Below, one piece after another: positions 37,961 to 47,619 of a DNA stretch of 64,000 nucleotides. The notes under the pieces were generated by a model that was given only the letters and a program-made list of their open reading frames with translations, did not search any database and was not told where the DNA came from. The translations under genes and the position numbers were made by a program. Source of the DNA: JAUIAI01 sp963732405 (GTDB taxonomy: Bacteria; Pseudomonadota; Gammaproteobacteria; Burkholderiales; Burkholderiaceae_E); the NCBI GenBank assembly GCA_963732405.1, contig CAVSZG010000001.1:1426001-1490000 (forward strand), read 5' to 3'. Position 1 is the stretch's first letter, and each line of letters starts with the position of its first letter.

Positions 37961-39214
37961 TCAGACGACCTGGCCGAGCTTGAAGATGGGCAGATACATG
38001 GCCACTACCAGGCCGCCGATCAATACGCCCAGGACCACCATGATCAGGGGCTCGAGCAGACTCGACAGGCTTTCGACCGCATCATCGACCTCGCGTTCGA
38101 AAACATCCGCCGCCTTGGACAGCATCGAATCCAGTGAACCGGATTCTTCACCAATGGCGGCCATCTGCAAGACCATATTCGGAAAGACGTTGGCATTCTG
38201 CATCGAAACGGTCAGCGCGCTACCGGTCGAGACTTCCTGCTGGATCTTCTTGGTGGCCAGTTGATAGACCACGTTGCCACTGGCGCCACCGACTGAATCG
38301 AGTGCCTCGACCAATGGTACGCCGGCGGCGAACATGGTCGACAGGGTACGCAGCCAGCGGGCGATGGTCGCCTTGCGCAGCACATTGCCAAAGATGGGCA
38401 GACGCAGCATCAGCCTGTCCATCGCCATCTGAACCTTGGGTGAGCGGCGCCAGGCCTGCATAAAGAAGTAGATGGTGCCGCCGATCGTGCCGAAGATCAG
38501 ATACCAATAGGCAACGAAGGCGTCGGACATGTTGATGACCAACAGGGTGGGCGCGGGCAGCGTGGCGCCGAAGTTGGAGAACACGTCCTTGAAAGCGGGC
38601 ACCACGAACAGCATGATCACCGCCACCACGATGAAGGCGACCACCAGCACCGACACCGGATAGAACAGCGCGGATTTGATCTTGCCCTTGATCGCCTGCA
38701 TCTTTTCCTTGTAGGTGGCCAGCCGGTCGAGCAGGTCATCCAGAATACCGGCGGCTTCACCCGCCCCTACCAGGTTGCAGAACAGGGCGTCGAAATACAA
38801 GGGGTACTTTCGGAAGGCCCGCGACAGCGAGGTACCGGTTTCCACGTCGCCCTTGATGTCCATGAACAACTTGGCGACCGACGCATTGTCGGTGCCCTTG
38901 GCCACGATATCGAAGGCCTGAAGCAGCGGCACGCCCGATTTCATCATAGTGGCCAGCTGCCGGGTGAACAGCGTGATGTCTTTCTCGGTGATCCGACCGC
39001 CACGCTTCTCGCGACGTTTGGTGATTTTCACCGGGGTGATGCCCTGGCGTCGCAGGGTTGCCTGGACCACGGTTTCGGTGCTGGCCCGGGTCTCACCCCG
39101 CAGGGTTTTGCCGGCGCGATCGCGTCCTTCCCAGATCCAGGTGTGTTCCTTGGCCTTGCGGACCTTGGCCTGGGCCGCTGCCCGACCATCGATTGCATTG
39201 GCTGACGTTGCCAT
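37961..39214 (-). CDS. pilC: type IV pilus inner-membrane platform protein (PilC)
   Basis: PilC is the polytopic platform of the type IV pilus machine. The 417-residue protein has two T2SSF domains. The first is around ITLFTRQLATMMKSGVPLLQ (residue 78), the second around RWLRTLSTMFAAGVPLVEAL (residue 290). Hydrophobic helices lie near residues 185-210, 240 and 390-415. The C-terminal segment LLEPLIMVVLGVLIGGLVVA is typical. It lies between pilB and pilD in the standard order. Confidence 0.95.
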   Translation of the reverse strand: MATSANAIDGRAAAQAKVRKAKEHTWIWEGRDRAGKTLRGETRASTETVVQATLRRQGITPVKITKRREKRGGRITEKDITLFTRQLATMMKSGVPLLQAFDIVAKGTDNASVAKLFMDIKGDVETGTSLSRAFRKYPLYFDALFCNLVGAGEAAGILDDLLDRLATYKEKMQAIKGKIKSALFYPVSVLVVAFIVVAVIMLFVVPAFKDVFSNFGATLPAPTLLVINMSDAFVAYWYLIFGTIGGTIYFFMQAWRRSPKVQMAMDRLMLRLPIFGNVLRKATIARWLRTLSTMFAAGVPLVEALDSVGGASGNVVYQLATKKIQQEVSTGSALTVSMQNANVFPNMVLQMAAIGEESGSLDSMLSKAADVFEREVDDAVESLSSLLEPLIMVVLGVLIGGLVVAMYLPIFKLGQVV

Positions 39215-39248
39215 GTGGCGGATACTCCTGCGAATTGCGTGGGTGCGA

Positions 39249-40988
39249 CTACTCGTTGGTGACGGCCATCACGGCTTCGATCGACGTGTGGCCCTGCATG
39301 ACTTTGATGAGGCCGGAGCGGCGCAGATCATTGACCCCTTCGCGCTTGGCCTGGGCGGCAATGTCCATTGCATTGCCCTGGGTCAGAATGATCCGCTGGA
39401 TCTCCTCGGAGATCGGCATGACCTGGTAGATGCCGACCCGGCCCTTGTAGCCACTGCCGCCACAGATATCGCAACCGACTGGCTTGAAGGGTTGCCAGGT
39501 GCCGTCCAGATCGGCCTCGGTGAAGCCCGTGGTCAGCAGCGCCTCATCATCCAGATCGGCTGGCTGCTTGCACTTGCACAGGCGACGGGCGAGCCGCTGG
39601 GCGGTGATCAGGATGACGGCAGAAGCGATGTTGAAGGGGGCTACCCCCATGTTCATCATCCGGGTCAGGGTGGTTGGCGCATCATTGGTGTGCAGTGTCG
39701 ACATGACCATGTGCCCGGTCTGGGCGGCCTTGATCGAGATGTCGGCGGTTTCCAGATCGCGGATCTCACCGACCATGATCACGTCCGGATCCTGGCGCAG
39801 AAACGACTTGAGCGCAGCCCCGAAGGTGAGGCCGGCCTTGTCATTGACATTGACCTGATTGATACCGGGCAGGTTGATCTCGGCCGGATCTTCGGCCGTG
39901 GCGATGTTGACACCGGGCTGGTTCAGGATGTTCAGACAGGTATAGAGCGACACCGTCTTGCCCGAGCCGGTGGGGCCGGTGACCAGCACCATGCCGTAGG
40001 GTCGGTTCACGGCCGCCAGCAGGGTTTCTTTCTGGTGGGGATCGTAGCCGAGCGCATCGATGCCCAGCTTGGCCGATGACGGATCGAGAATCCGCATCAC
40101 GATCTTCTCGCCGAACAGGGTCGGCAGGGTCGAGACCCGGAAGTCGATCGCTCGGTTGCCCGACAAGACCAGTTTCATCCGGCCGTCCTGGGGAATCCGC
40201 TTTTCGGAAATGTCCAGCCGCGAGATGACCTTGATGCGCGAGGCCAGTTTCTCCTTGATGGCCAACGGTGGCTGGGCGACTTCCCGCAACTCGCCGTCGA
40301 TCCGGAAGCGGATCCGGTAGAACTTCTCGTAGGGCTCCATGTGAATATCGGAGGCGCCACTTTGAATGGCGTCGAGCAACACCTTCTGCAGAAACTTGAC
40401 GACCGGTGCGTCGTCGATGTCATTTTGCTCGGCCGAGGTGACGCCGTTGCCACCGTCGTCGTCGCCGGTCACGTCGACATCGAGGTCTTCGCCAACCAGA
40501 TCGCCAAGCTTGTCGCCGGCGGTGCGGCTCTGCGCCTCGACCAGCTTCATCAGCTTGTCATGCTCGACCACGATCGGATCGACCCCGGCCTGCGCCGAGA
40601 ACTTGATCCGGTCGAGCGTCTGGAAATCGGTCGGATCAGACAGCGCAACCGATATCTTGCTGCCCCGTTTGCCCAGCGGTACGACACGGACCTCAGCCGC
40701 CAGCTTGCGATCGAGCAGATCGTGGGGCAGGTTGGCGACATCCAGCCCGTCCAGGTCGAACCACGGATGGCCGAAGGCTTCCGCCGAGAATTTGGCCAGC
40801 TCCCGTGCCTTCAGGTGTTTGCCGGCAATCAGCTGGTCAATGAACAGGACCTTGGCCTCGTTGGCCTCTTTCTGCACCGCCATGGCCTGATCGGGGCGCA
40901 TCACCCGATGCTGGACCAACGCGCGCCCGAGCCCGGCAAGCACGAGCTTGTCCCCTGGTGGGGGCGGTGTCTGTGGAGCTGTTGCCAT
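39249..40988 (-). CDS. pilB: type IV pilus assembly ATPase PilB
   Basis: PilB is the cytoplasmic extension ATPase of type IV pili. The 579-residue protein has an N-terminal MshEN-like region (LGRALVQHRVMRPDQAMAVQ near residue 19) and Walker A GPTGSGKTVSLY near residue 340. The Asp box and His box region includes FLRQDPDVIMVGEIRDLETA and QTGHMVMSTLHTNDA. A tetracysteine zinc site (CKC with CDICGGSG near residue 525) is present. No pilin gene lies nearby, so pilins must be encoded elsewhere. Confidence 0.96.
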   Translation of the reverse strand: MATAPQTPPPPGDKLVLAGLGRALVQHRVMRPDQAMAVQKEANEAKVLFIDQLIAGKHLKARELAKFSAEAFGHPWFDLDGLDVANLPHDLLDRKLAAEVRVVPLGKRGSKISVALSDPTDFQTLDRIKFSAQAGVDPIVVEHDKLMKLVEAQSRTAGDKLGDLVGEDLDVDVTGDDDGGNGVTSAEQNDIDDAPVVKFLQKVLLDAIQSGASDIHMEPYEKFYRIRFRIDGELREVAQPPLAIKEKLASRIKVISRLDISEKRIPQDGRMKLVLSGNRAIDFRVSTLPTLFGEKIVMRILDPSSAKLGIDALGYDPHQKETLLAAVNRPYGMVLVTGPTGSGKTVSLYTCLNILNQPGVNIATAEDPAEINLPGINQVNVNDKAGLTFGAALKSFLRQDPDVIMVGEIRDLETADISIKAAQTGHMVMSTLHTNDAPTTLTRMMNMGVAPFNIASAVILITAQRLARRLCKCKQPADLDDEALLTTGFTEADLDGTWQPFKPVGCDICGGSGYKGRVGIYQVMPISEEIQRIILTQGNAMDIAAQAKREGVNDLRRSGLIKVMQGHTSIEAVMAVTNE

Positions 40989-41113
40989 TCGTGATTTCCG
41001 TGAGCTTGGCGGGGGGCGGACGGTCTGTGCTACGGATGATCGCCCAGGGCTGCCTGGAAATGCACCGCCACCGGTCGGTCGCAGGACCAGCGGTCTACCA
41101 GGGCCGGTCGAAC

Positions 41114-41132
41114 GGCAGGCCGCTCGCCTGCC
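41114..41132 (-). terminator. hairpin between the CorC-like gene and pilB
   Basis: A perfect 7-bp stem (41114-41120 with 41126-41132) with a 5-base loop lies in the 179-base gap after the CorC-like gene stop on the minus strand. No T-run follows, so terminator activity is uncertain. The rest of the gap holds no recognisable gene. Confidence 0.35.
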
Positions 41133-41167
41133 CCGTTGCCGACAGGCAATAAGCCCGCCGTGCCCGC

Positions 41168-42430
41168 TCAGTCCAGCTTGCGCAGCAGGGCGTGCCGGAT
41201 CGCCCGGTCTTCGATCTGCAACACCTCCACCGCCACGCCGCCGAAACGCACGCTCACGCTGGCTTCCGGCAGGGCCTGCAGGGCTTCCAGCACCAGACCG
41301 TTGAGGGTCCGCGGGCCGTCCAGCGGCAGATCGAGGGACAGGCGGCGGTTTAATTCGCGCAGCGATGTCGAACCATCCACGCGCACCTCGCCCTCGTCAT
41401 TCCAGTGCAGCCGGTCGTCGCGGGCCGGCCCGGTCGAGGTGATCTCGCCCACGAACTCCTCGACGATGTCGGCCAGGGTCAGCAGTCCTTGCAGGTCGCC
41501 GTATTCGTCCACCACCAGGGCAAACCGTGATTTGCGTTCCTGAAAGAACTGCAACTGCATGAATACCGGCGTGCCGCTGGGCACGAAGTAGGGCGTGCCC
41601 AGGTATTCGCGGATATCGTCGGCCGAGAAGTCCTCGCGCTGCAGCAGGGTCAGTGCCTGCCGCACGTGCAGCACGCCTACGATACGGTTGATGTCATTTT
41701 CGTAGACGGGCAGCTTGTTGTGATAACAGGTGGTCAACTGTTCGCGCAGCGTGCGCGCATCCGCCTTCAGATCGAGCGCCTCGATGCGCCGTCGCGGAAT
41801 CATGACGTCATCAACGGTGATCTCGTCCAGTTCGAACAGATTGAGCAGAATGGAGCGATGCTTGCTTGGCACCAGCGTGCTCGACTCGGCCACGATGCTG
41901 CGAAACTCTTCGCGCGACAAGGCGGTTTCCTGGGGGCCCCCCACGGGGACGCCGACCAGATTCAACACACCCAGGACGATCCGGTTGGCCGCCCAGACGA
42001 ATGGATGCAGGAGAGCCTTGACGACCGACAACACGGCGGCCATCGGCAGCGCAATGCGTTCGGGATAGGTCGCGCCGACCACCTTGGGACCGATCTCACA
42101 GAACAGAATGATCAGCATCGCCACGAGCGTCGTGGCAACAAGTACGGTGGTGTCGCTATTGCCAAAGGAAGCAATGGCCAGAGCCGTCACGATGGATGTG
42201 AGCGCCGCATTGACCAGATTATTGCCGATGAGAATGGTGCCGAGCAGGCCCTCGGTATTGTCCAGCAGCCGGCTGGCGCGCACGGCCCTTAAGTTTCCCT
42301 CCTTGACCAGATGATTCAGCCGGTAGCGGTTCAGCGCCATCATGCTGATTTCGGAGATCGAAAAAAACCCGGAGGCGACGACTAATAGGACCAGAATCAG
42401 AATCTGGGCCCAGGCGGGCAAGGCATCCAC
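41168..42430 (-). CDS. CNNM/CBS/CorC-domain membrane protein (HlyC/CorC family)
   Basis: This inner-membrane protein of the CNNM-CBS-CorC_HlyC type is linked in this family to magnesium or cobalt efflux. About four membrane helices occupy the first 190 residues, starting WAQILILVLLVVASGFFS. SEISMMALNRYRLNHLVKEG near residue 24 is typical. Two CBS domains and the FALVVDEYGDLQGLLT motif of the CorC region follow. GTG 42430 was chosen because it matches the usual N-terminus (about 420 residues). An upstream ATG at 42541 would add 37 unlikely residues. It neighbours pilB as in many Burkholderiales. Confidence 0.88.
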   Translation of the reverse strand: MDALPAWAQILILVLLVVASGFFSISEISMMALNRYRLNHLVKEGNLRAVRASRLLDNTEGLLGTILIGNNLVNAALTSIVTALAIASFGNSDTTVLVATTLVAMLIILFCEIGPKVVGATYPERIALPMAAVLSVVKALLHPFVWAANRIVLGVLNLVGVPVGGPQETALSREEFRSIVAESSTLVPSKHRSILLNLFELDEITVDDVMIPRRRIEALDLKADARTLREQLTTCYHNKLPVYENDINRIVGVLHVRQALTLLQREDFSADDIREYLGTPYFVPSGTPVFMQLQFFQERKSRFALVVDEYGDLQGLLTLADIVEEFVGEITSTGPARDDRLHWNDEGEVRVDGSTSLRELNRRLSLDLPLDGPRTLNGLVLEALQALPEASVSVRFGGVAVEVLQIEDRAIRHALLRKLD

Positions 42431-42570
42431 GGATTGGTCGGTTGTTCTGGCGAGGGTTGACGAGCACCGCACATTAACCGATTCGGCGGCCGATCGCACG
42501 ACTCCGTGACAAATCCGGTGGGCCGACCGCTTATCATTCACCGGACAGCCCCATCCAGCCTGGAGACAGC

Positions 42571-44364
42571 ATGACCAACAAACCAGCCCCGCTGCGGTCC
42601 CGTCAGTGGTTTGACAACCCGGGCAATCCCGACATGACCGCCCTCTATGTGGAGCGGTTTCTCAACTTTGGCATCACCCGCGGCGAATTGCAGTCCGGCA
42701 AACCGATCATCGGCATTGCCCAGACCGGCTCCGACCTGTCCCCGTGCAATCGCCATCACCTGGAGCTGGCCAAGCGGGTACGCGAAGGCATCGTCGCGGC
42801 CGGCGGTGTCGCGCTCGAATTCCCGGTCCATCCGATTCAGGAAACGGCCAAGCGGCCCACTGCAGCCCTTGATCGAAACCTCAGCTATCTGTCCCTGGTC
42901 GAGGTGTTGTATGGCTATCCACTGGACGGTGTGGTTCTGACCACGGGTTGCGACAAGACAACGCCGGCGATGCTGATGGGCGCGGCCACCGTGAATATCC
43001 CGGCCATCGCCCTGCCGGGCGGTCCGATGCTCAACGGGTGGTATCAGGGCCAGCGCTCGGGCTCGGGCACCATCGTCTGGAAGGGCCGGGAAATGCTCGC
43101 GCGCGGCGAGATCGACTATGACGGCTTCATGGAACTGGTCACCTCATCGGCCACGTCCGTCGGTCACTGCAACACCATGGGCACCGCCTCCACGATGAAC
43201 GCGCTGGCCGAGGCGCTGGGCATGACGCTGCCGGGCGCGGCGGCGATTCCCGGGCCGTATCGCGAACGGGGTCAGTGCGCCTACGAAACCGGGCGACGGA
43301 TTGTCGAGATGGTGCATGAAGACCTCAAGCCGTCCGATCTGATGACCCGTCACGCTTTTGAGAACGCGGTGCGTGCCTGTTCGGCGATCGGTGGCTCGAC
43401 CAATGCGCCGGTGCATGTCAATGCCATCGCCCGGCACATGGGTGTGCCGCTGGATATCAAGGAATGGGAGACCCTGGGCCATGCCGTGCCGCTGCTGGTC
43501 AATATGCAGCCGGCCGGCGAGTATCTGGGCGAGGAATATTACCGGGCCGGCGGGTTGCCGGCAGTGCTCACTGAACTCATCGAGGCCGGGCTCATCCACA
43601 CCGGTGCGCTCACGGCCAATGGCCGCACCATCGGTGAGAACTGCGCAGGCGTGCGGTCGCAGGATCCGGATGTGATCAAACCCTTTGGCAAACCGATGGT
43701 CGCCGAAGCCGGTTTCCTGGTGCTGAGCGGCAACCTGTTCGATTCAGCGGTGATGAAGACCAGCGTCATTTCCGAGCAATTCCGACGCAGCTATCTGAGC
43801 AACCCGAACGACCTGAATGCCTTCGAGGGTCGGGCGGTGGTGTTCGATGGTCCCGAGGACTATCACGCCCGCATCGACGACCCTGAGTTGGCCATCGACG
43901 AGCACGACATCCTGTTCATGCGGGGTGTGGGGCCGATCGGCTTTCCGGGCGCTGCCGAAGTCGTGAACATGCGCGCCCCGGCGAGTCTGCTGGCGCGCGG
44001 CCATGAGGCATTGCCTTGCGTGGGCGACGGTCGTCAGTCGGGCACTTCGGGTTCTCCGTCCATCCTCAATGCCTCCCCCGAGGCCGCCGCCAACCAGGGG
44101 CTTGCGCTCATTCAGACGGGCGACAAGGTGCGTCTGGATCTGAACACCCGGCGCATCGACATGTTGGTCGATGAAGCCGAGATCGAAGCGCGCCGCGCCC
44201 GCCTGATGGCCGCGGGCGGTTATCGGTATCCCGATCACCAGACTCCCTGGCAGGAGATCCAGCGCGCCATCGTGCAGCCGCTTGATCAGGGCATGGTGCT
44301 CGGCCCGGCGGTCAAGTATCAACGCATCGCGCAAACCAAAGGGCTGCCGCGCGACAACCATTGA
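42571..44364 (+). CDS. IlvD/Edd family dehydratase, probably a sugar-acid dehydratase
   Basis: This 597-residue iron-sulfur dehydratase belongs to the IlvD/Edd family. Cluster-ligand cysteines appear in LTTGCDKTTPAMLMG near residue 128 and TSVGHCNTMGTASTMNALAE near 195. The C-terminal GDGRQSGTSGSPSILNASPE near residue 490 matches the L-arabonate/D-xylonate dehydratase subgroup better than biosynthetic IlvD. Such enzymes convert aldonates to 2-keto-3-deoxy acids. It stands alone on the + strand and converges on a TRAP receptor gene, which suggests uptake plus catabolism of an organic acid. Confidence 0.87.
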   Translation: MTNKPAPLRSRQWFDNPGNPDMTALYVERFLNFGITRGELQSGKPIIGIAQTGSDLSPCNRHHLELAKRVREGIVAAGGVALEFPVHPIQETAKRPTAALDRNLSYLSLVEVLYGYPLDGVVLTTGCDKTTPAMLMGAATVNIPAIALPGGPMLNGWYQGQRSGSGTIVWKGREMLARGEIDYDGFMELVTSSATSVGHCNTMGTASTMNALAEALGMTLPGAAAIPGPYRERGQCAYETGRRIVEMVHEDLKPSDLMTRHAFENAVRACSAIGGSTNAPVHVNAIARHMGVPLDIKEWETLGHAVPLLVNMQPAGEYLGEEYYRAGGLPAVLTELIEAGLIHTGALTANGRTIGENCAGVRSQDPDVIKPFGKPMVAEAGFLVLSGNLFDSAVMKTSVISEQFRRSYLSNPNDLNAFEGRAVVFDGPEDYHARIDDPELAIDEHDILFMRGVGPIGFPGAAEVVNMRAPASLLARGHEALPCVGDGRQSGTSGSPSILNASPEAAANQGLALIQTGDKVRLDLNTRRIDMLVDEAEIEARRARLMAAGGYRYPDHQTPWQEIQRAIVQPLDQGMVLGPAVKYQRIAQTKGLPRDNH

Positions 44365-44410
44365 TCGACTTCGATCCGTGCTTGCTGACCCGATCGCATC
44401 CGCGAACGGG

Positions 44411-45463
44411 TCAGTCGGTCTCGCTGAATTCCCGCCATTCCTTTTGCGCTTCCCGAAACGCATGGAAGGAGGCGAGAATTTTCCGGAAGTCTTCGCTCTT
44501 GGCACCCAGCTCGTCGGCCGATTCGAGCCAGGCCTTGCGCAGCATCGCCAGCACCTCGGGTGACCAGCGCAACAGTTTTACACCGCTCTTGGCCAGCTCG
44601 GCAGCGGCCTTGCCTTGCACCGAATCGCCTTCGGCAAGCTGGCGCAACATGACCGCATCGCAGGCGCTCTGAATCACCGCTCGCTGCGGTTTGGTCAAGG
44701 CCGCCCACTTTTTCTTGGAAATGAGCAATTCATTGAGCGTGACGGGTTGATGCCAAGCCGGGAAGTAGAGGTTCTTGGCGAACTTGTCGATGCCCAGGCC
44801 CGCGTCCAGCGCAGGCGAATCCAGGATCGCCGCATCCACCGTGTTGAGTTCGAAGGCGCTGGCGACTTCATCGTCGCGGATCACCGACGTCTGGGCACCG
44901 AGCCGGCGAAGCACAACGCCGGCCAGGCCTGTCGCCCGGATTTTCAGGTCCTTGAATTGTTCCGGGCGGGCGAGTTCATCGCGAAACCAGCCCGAGGATC
45001 CCGCCGGACTGATGCCGCAAGGCAAGGCCTCGACGTTGTACCTCGCATGCAACTGCTTGAACAGGGTTTCGCCGCCACCATATTTGAGCCAGCCCAGATA
45101 ATCGCGCGCGCCGCGACCGAACGGAATGCCGGAAAACAGCGCGAATGCGCTGTCCTTGGCGACCCAGTTGCCCGAGGCAGTCCAGGCCGCATCGACGGAA
45201 CCAGTGCCCACCGCATTGAGGTACTGAGCCGGCGGTACGATCTCACCGGGTTCGAGCAATCTCGCAGTCAACTTGCCGCCCGACATCGCATTGATCAGTT
45301 CGACCACCTGGGCCTGGGCGGGGCCGACGATCGGCTGGGTCGAGGCATAGGCGCCGGCGATGTCGATCGAGGTCGGAATATCGATCGCTGGCGCAGGCGT
45401 CGCGGCGGGAGCAGTGCTGCAACAGAGTGCGGCGACTGTTAACGCGATACCGCTTGGACGCAC
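44411..45463 (-). CDS. orphan TRAP transporter substrate-binding protein (DctP-like)
   Basis: This periplasmic TRAP receptor has about 350 residues. GTG 45463 was chosen because AGGAGA lies 7 bases before it. The signal peptide (IALTVAALCCSTAPAATPA) follows. Family features are VVELINAMSGGKLTARLLEP, VDAAWTASGNWVAKDSA, and FKDLKIRATGLAGVVLRRLG near residue 180 with the ligand-binding Arg. Its organisation resembles the 2-oxo-acid or aromatic-acid subgroup. No dctQ or dctM lies beside it, so permeases must come from elsewhere in the genome. Confidence 0.87.
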   Translation of the reverse strand: MRPSGIALTVAALCCSTAPAATPAPAIDIPTSIDIAGAYASTQPIVGPAQAQVVELINAMSGGKLTARLLEPGEIVPPAQYLNAVGTGSVDAAWTASGNWVAKDSAFALFSGIPFGRGARDYLGWLKYGGGETLFKQLHARYNVEALPCGISPAGSSGWFRDELARPEQFKDLKIRATGLAGVVLRRLGAQTSVIRDDEVASAFELNTVDAAILDSPALDAGLGIDKFAKNLYFPAWHQPVTLNELLISKKKWAALTKPQRAVIQSACDAVMLRQLAEGDSVQGKAAAELAKSGVKLLRWSPEVLAMLRKAWLESADELGAKSEDFRKILASFHAFREAQKEWREFSETD

Positions 45464-45564
45464 GAATCCTTCTCCTGGCAGATGTAGCAGTGATATGGCC
45501 ACGCGCCACATCGTTGCGGCGGGCCGATACTGTAGCATATTGTTGCATTCACGTACACTCCGGT

Positions 45565-45577
45565 ACAAATATTGTAG
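45565..45577 (+). promoter_or_regulatory. palindrome upstream of the orphan TRAP receptor gene
   Basis: TACAA-ATA-TTGTA is a 13-base inverted repeat with 5-bp arms in a locally AT-rich stretch, about 100 bases before the receptor start on the minus strand. A second half-like GTAC pair lies just beside it (45554-45567). It looks like an operator for a dimeric repressor such as a GntR-type protein. This is inference from symmetry only. Confidence 0.35.
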
Positions 45578-45589
45578 CCGGGCGACGCA

Positions 45590-46924
45590 TCAGCCGACAT
45601 CGCGCAAGACGCTGTCGACCGTGGAGAACATCTGGTCCAGGTGATTCGACTGAGCGATTAGCGGCGGACAGAAGCCGATGGCGTCACCCACCGGTCTGAC
45701 GAACACCCCGCGCGCCCAGCACTGTTCAAACACCTCGAAGGCACGGGCGCCGGGTGCGCCATCGCGAGGCCGCAATTCGATCGCCCCGATCAGGCCGATG
45801 CTGCGGCAATCGATCACATGAGGGCGGTCGGCCAGCGCGTGCAGACGATCGCCGAATTCCTGCGCCAATGGCCCGGCGCCGACCGACAACAATCGGCCTT
45901 CCTCATAGACATCGAGGGTGGCCAGCGCAGCGGCGCAGGCCAGTGGATGCCCGGAATACGTATAGCCATGAAAAAATTCCACCCCGGGGCCCGGTGCGTT
46001 CATGAAGGTGTCGTAGATGGCGTCGCTGGCGATCACGCCACCCAGTGGCACCGAGCCGGAGGTGATGCCCTTGGCAAAGGTCATCAGGTCTGGTGTCACG
46101 CCGAACAGTTCGGCGGCGAACGGTGTCCCCATCCTGCCCCAGCCAGTGATCACTTCGTCAAAGATGAGCAGAATGCCGTGCTTCGTGCAGATATCGCGCA
46201 GGCGTTTCAGGTAGCCCTGCGGTGGCACCAGTACACCGCCGGCACCCGCCACCGGTTCGACGATCACGGCGGCGATATTGTCGGCGCCGTGCAGGGGAAT
46301 CAGTCGCTGCTCCAGTTCGTCGGCCAGCTCCGCACCCTTGGCCGCCTGACCCCGCACGAAGGCGCGCGATTGCAGATCCTGGGTATGCGCGAGATGGTCC
46401 ACCCCCAGGGCCATGGCATGACCATAGGCTTTGCGATTGCTGGACACACCCGATACCGACATGCCGCCAAGATTCACGCCGTGATAACCGCGCTCACGAC
46501 CAATGAACCGCACCCGCGAACCCTGGCCACGCAGACGATGAAAGGCCAGCGCGATTTTTAATGCTGTGTCGACGGCTTCCGACCCTGAATTGGTAAAGAA
46601 CACATGATTCATGTCCTCCGGAGCCAGCGCGGCGATCCGTCCCGCCAGTGTGAAGGGCAAAGGATGTGAGACGGAAAACGACGAGGCGAAATCGAGTTCG
46701 CCCGCCTGGCGGGCAATCGCCGAGACGATGGTCGGATGACAGTGTCCGGCGTTGACGCACCACAGCGTGGCCAGCCCGTCCAGGATCTGTCGCCCGTTCG
46801 GATCCGTGTAATACATGCCCTTGGCGGAGGCCACCATCCGCGGCGCCTGTTTGAATTTCCGATTGTCCGTGAACGGCATCCAGTAGGGTTCAAGGGTTGC
46901 GGGCTCGAAGCGGGGGCTGTTCAC
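45590..46924 (-). CDS. class III aminotransferase (omega-amino acid:pyruvate type)
   Basis: This 444-residue PLP enzyme moves the terminal amine of a compound such as beta-alanine to pyruvate. The N-terminal YWMPFTDNRKFKQAPRM is typical of omega-amino-acid--pyruvate aminotransferases. Other motifs are HVFFTNSGSEAVDTALKIA near residue 104, IFDEVITGWGRMGTPFA near 253 and the PLP lysine in MTFAKGITSGSVPLGG near 285. It lies 29 bases downstream of the RraA-like gene, so the two are probably one operon. Confidence 0.9.
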   Translation of the reverse strand: MNSPRFEPATLEPYWMPFTDNRKFKQAPRMVASAKGMYYTDPNGRQILDGLATLWCVNAGHCHPTIVSAIARQAGELDFASSFSVSHPLPFTLAGRIAALAPEDMNHVFFTNSGSEAVDTALKIALAFHRLRGQGSRVRFIGRERGYHGVNLGGMSVSGVSSNRKAYGHAMALGVDHLAHTQDLQSRAFVRGQAAKGAELADELEQRLIPLHGADNIAAVIVEPVAGAGGVLVPPQGYLKRLRDICTKHGILLIFDEVITGWGRMGTPFAAELFGVTPDLMTFAKGITSGSVPLGGVIASDAIYDTFMNAPGPGVEFFHGYTYSGHPLACAAALATLDVYEEGRLLSVGAGPLAQEFGDRLHALADRPHVIDCRSIGLIGAIELRPRDGAPGARAFEVFEQCWARGVFVRPVGDAIGFCPPLIAQSNHLDQMFSTVDSVLRDVG

Positions 46925-46953
46925 AGTCAGGGTCTCCAGGACAATCGAATGGC

Positions 46954-47619
46954 TCAGGCGGAGCCGGATCGGGTCAGATCAAAATCGGTCATGCCTGATT
47001 TGACCTTGGCGTCGAGATCGGACTCGGCCTTCAATACCTGTTTGAGGCGTTCGGCGGTGGATTCGAGCAAGTCCTGCGGCACCACTACCACACCATCTTC
47101 GTCGGCCACGATCAGGTCGCCGCTGGCCACCACAACGCCGCCGATCACGATCGGCAGACCCAGCGTGCCGGGCCCGCCCTTGGCCGGGGAATTCGGGCTG
47201 ACGCCGACGGTGAAGCAGGGCAATCCCACCGCCCGGATGCCACGGGTATCACGCACCAGTCCATCGGTCACGAACCCCTGGGCGCCGCCATTTTTTGCCA
47301 TGCCCAGGACGAGATCACCGACCACCGCGCAGCCTTCATGAGGGCCGGTGGCCGCGACGATCACGTCGCCAGGCTGCAGGTGCTCCAGTGCCGCCAGTAC
47401 GGCCAGGTTGTCCGCCGGGCCTGCATGGCAGGTCAGGGCGATGCCGCAGAGCGCGCTCTGGGCCGGGTCGACCGGTTTGATCCGATAGTCCAGCGCACCG
47501 CTGCCACCCATGGCATCGACCACGAATCCGGTCTGCAGGCCGCGAAACGGTTCGATCAATGCCGGATCGGGGCGATTGGCAACCGGGCTGATGGTGATTC
47601 TGGGGGCTTCGTCGATCAT
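46954..47619 (-). CDS. RraA-like / HMG aldolase family protein
   Basis: This 221-residue protein belongs to the RraA-like fold, which includes 4-hydroxy-4-methyl-2-oxoglutarate (HMG/CHA) aldolases and RNase E regulators. Diagnostic segments are CHAGPADNLAVLAAL near residue 65, GDLVLGMAKNGGAQGFVTDG near 101 with the substrate/metal region following, and GDLIVADEDGVVVVP near 167. Length and context beside an aminotransferase favour a metal-dependent aldolase/decarboxylase over true RraA, which is about 160 residues. Confidence 0.85.
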   Translation of the reverse strand: MIDEAPRITISPVANRPDPALIEPFRGLQTGFVVDAMGGSGALDYRIKPVDPAQSALCGIALTCHAGPADNLAVLAALEHLQPGDVIVAATGPHEGCAVVGDLVLGMAKNGGAQGFVTDGLVRDTRGIRAVGLPCFTVGVSPNSPAKGGPGTLGLPIVIGGVVVASGDLIVADEDGVVVVPQDLLESTAERLKQVLKAESDLDAKVKSGMTDFDLTRSGSA

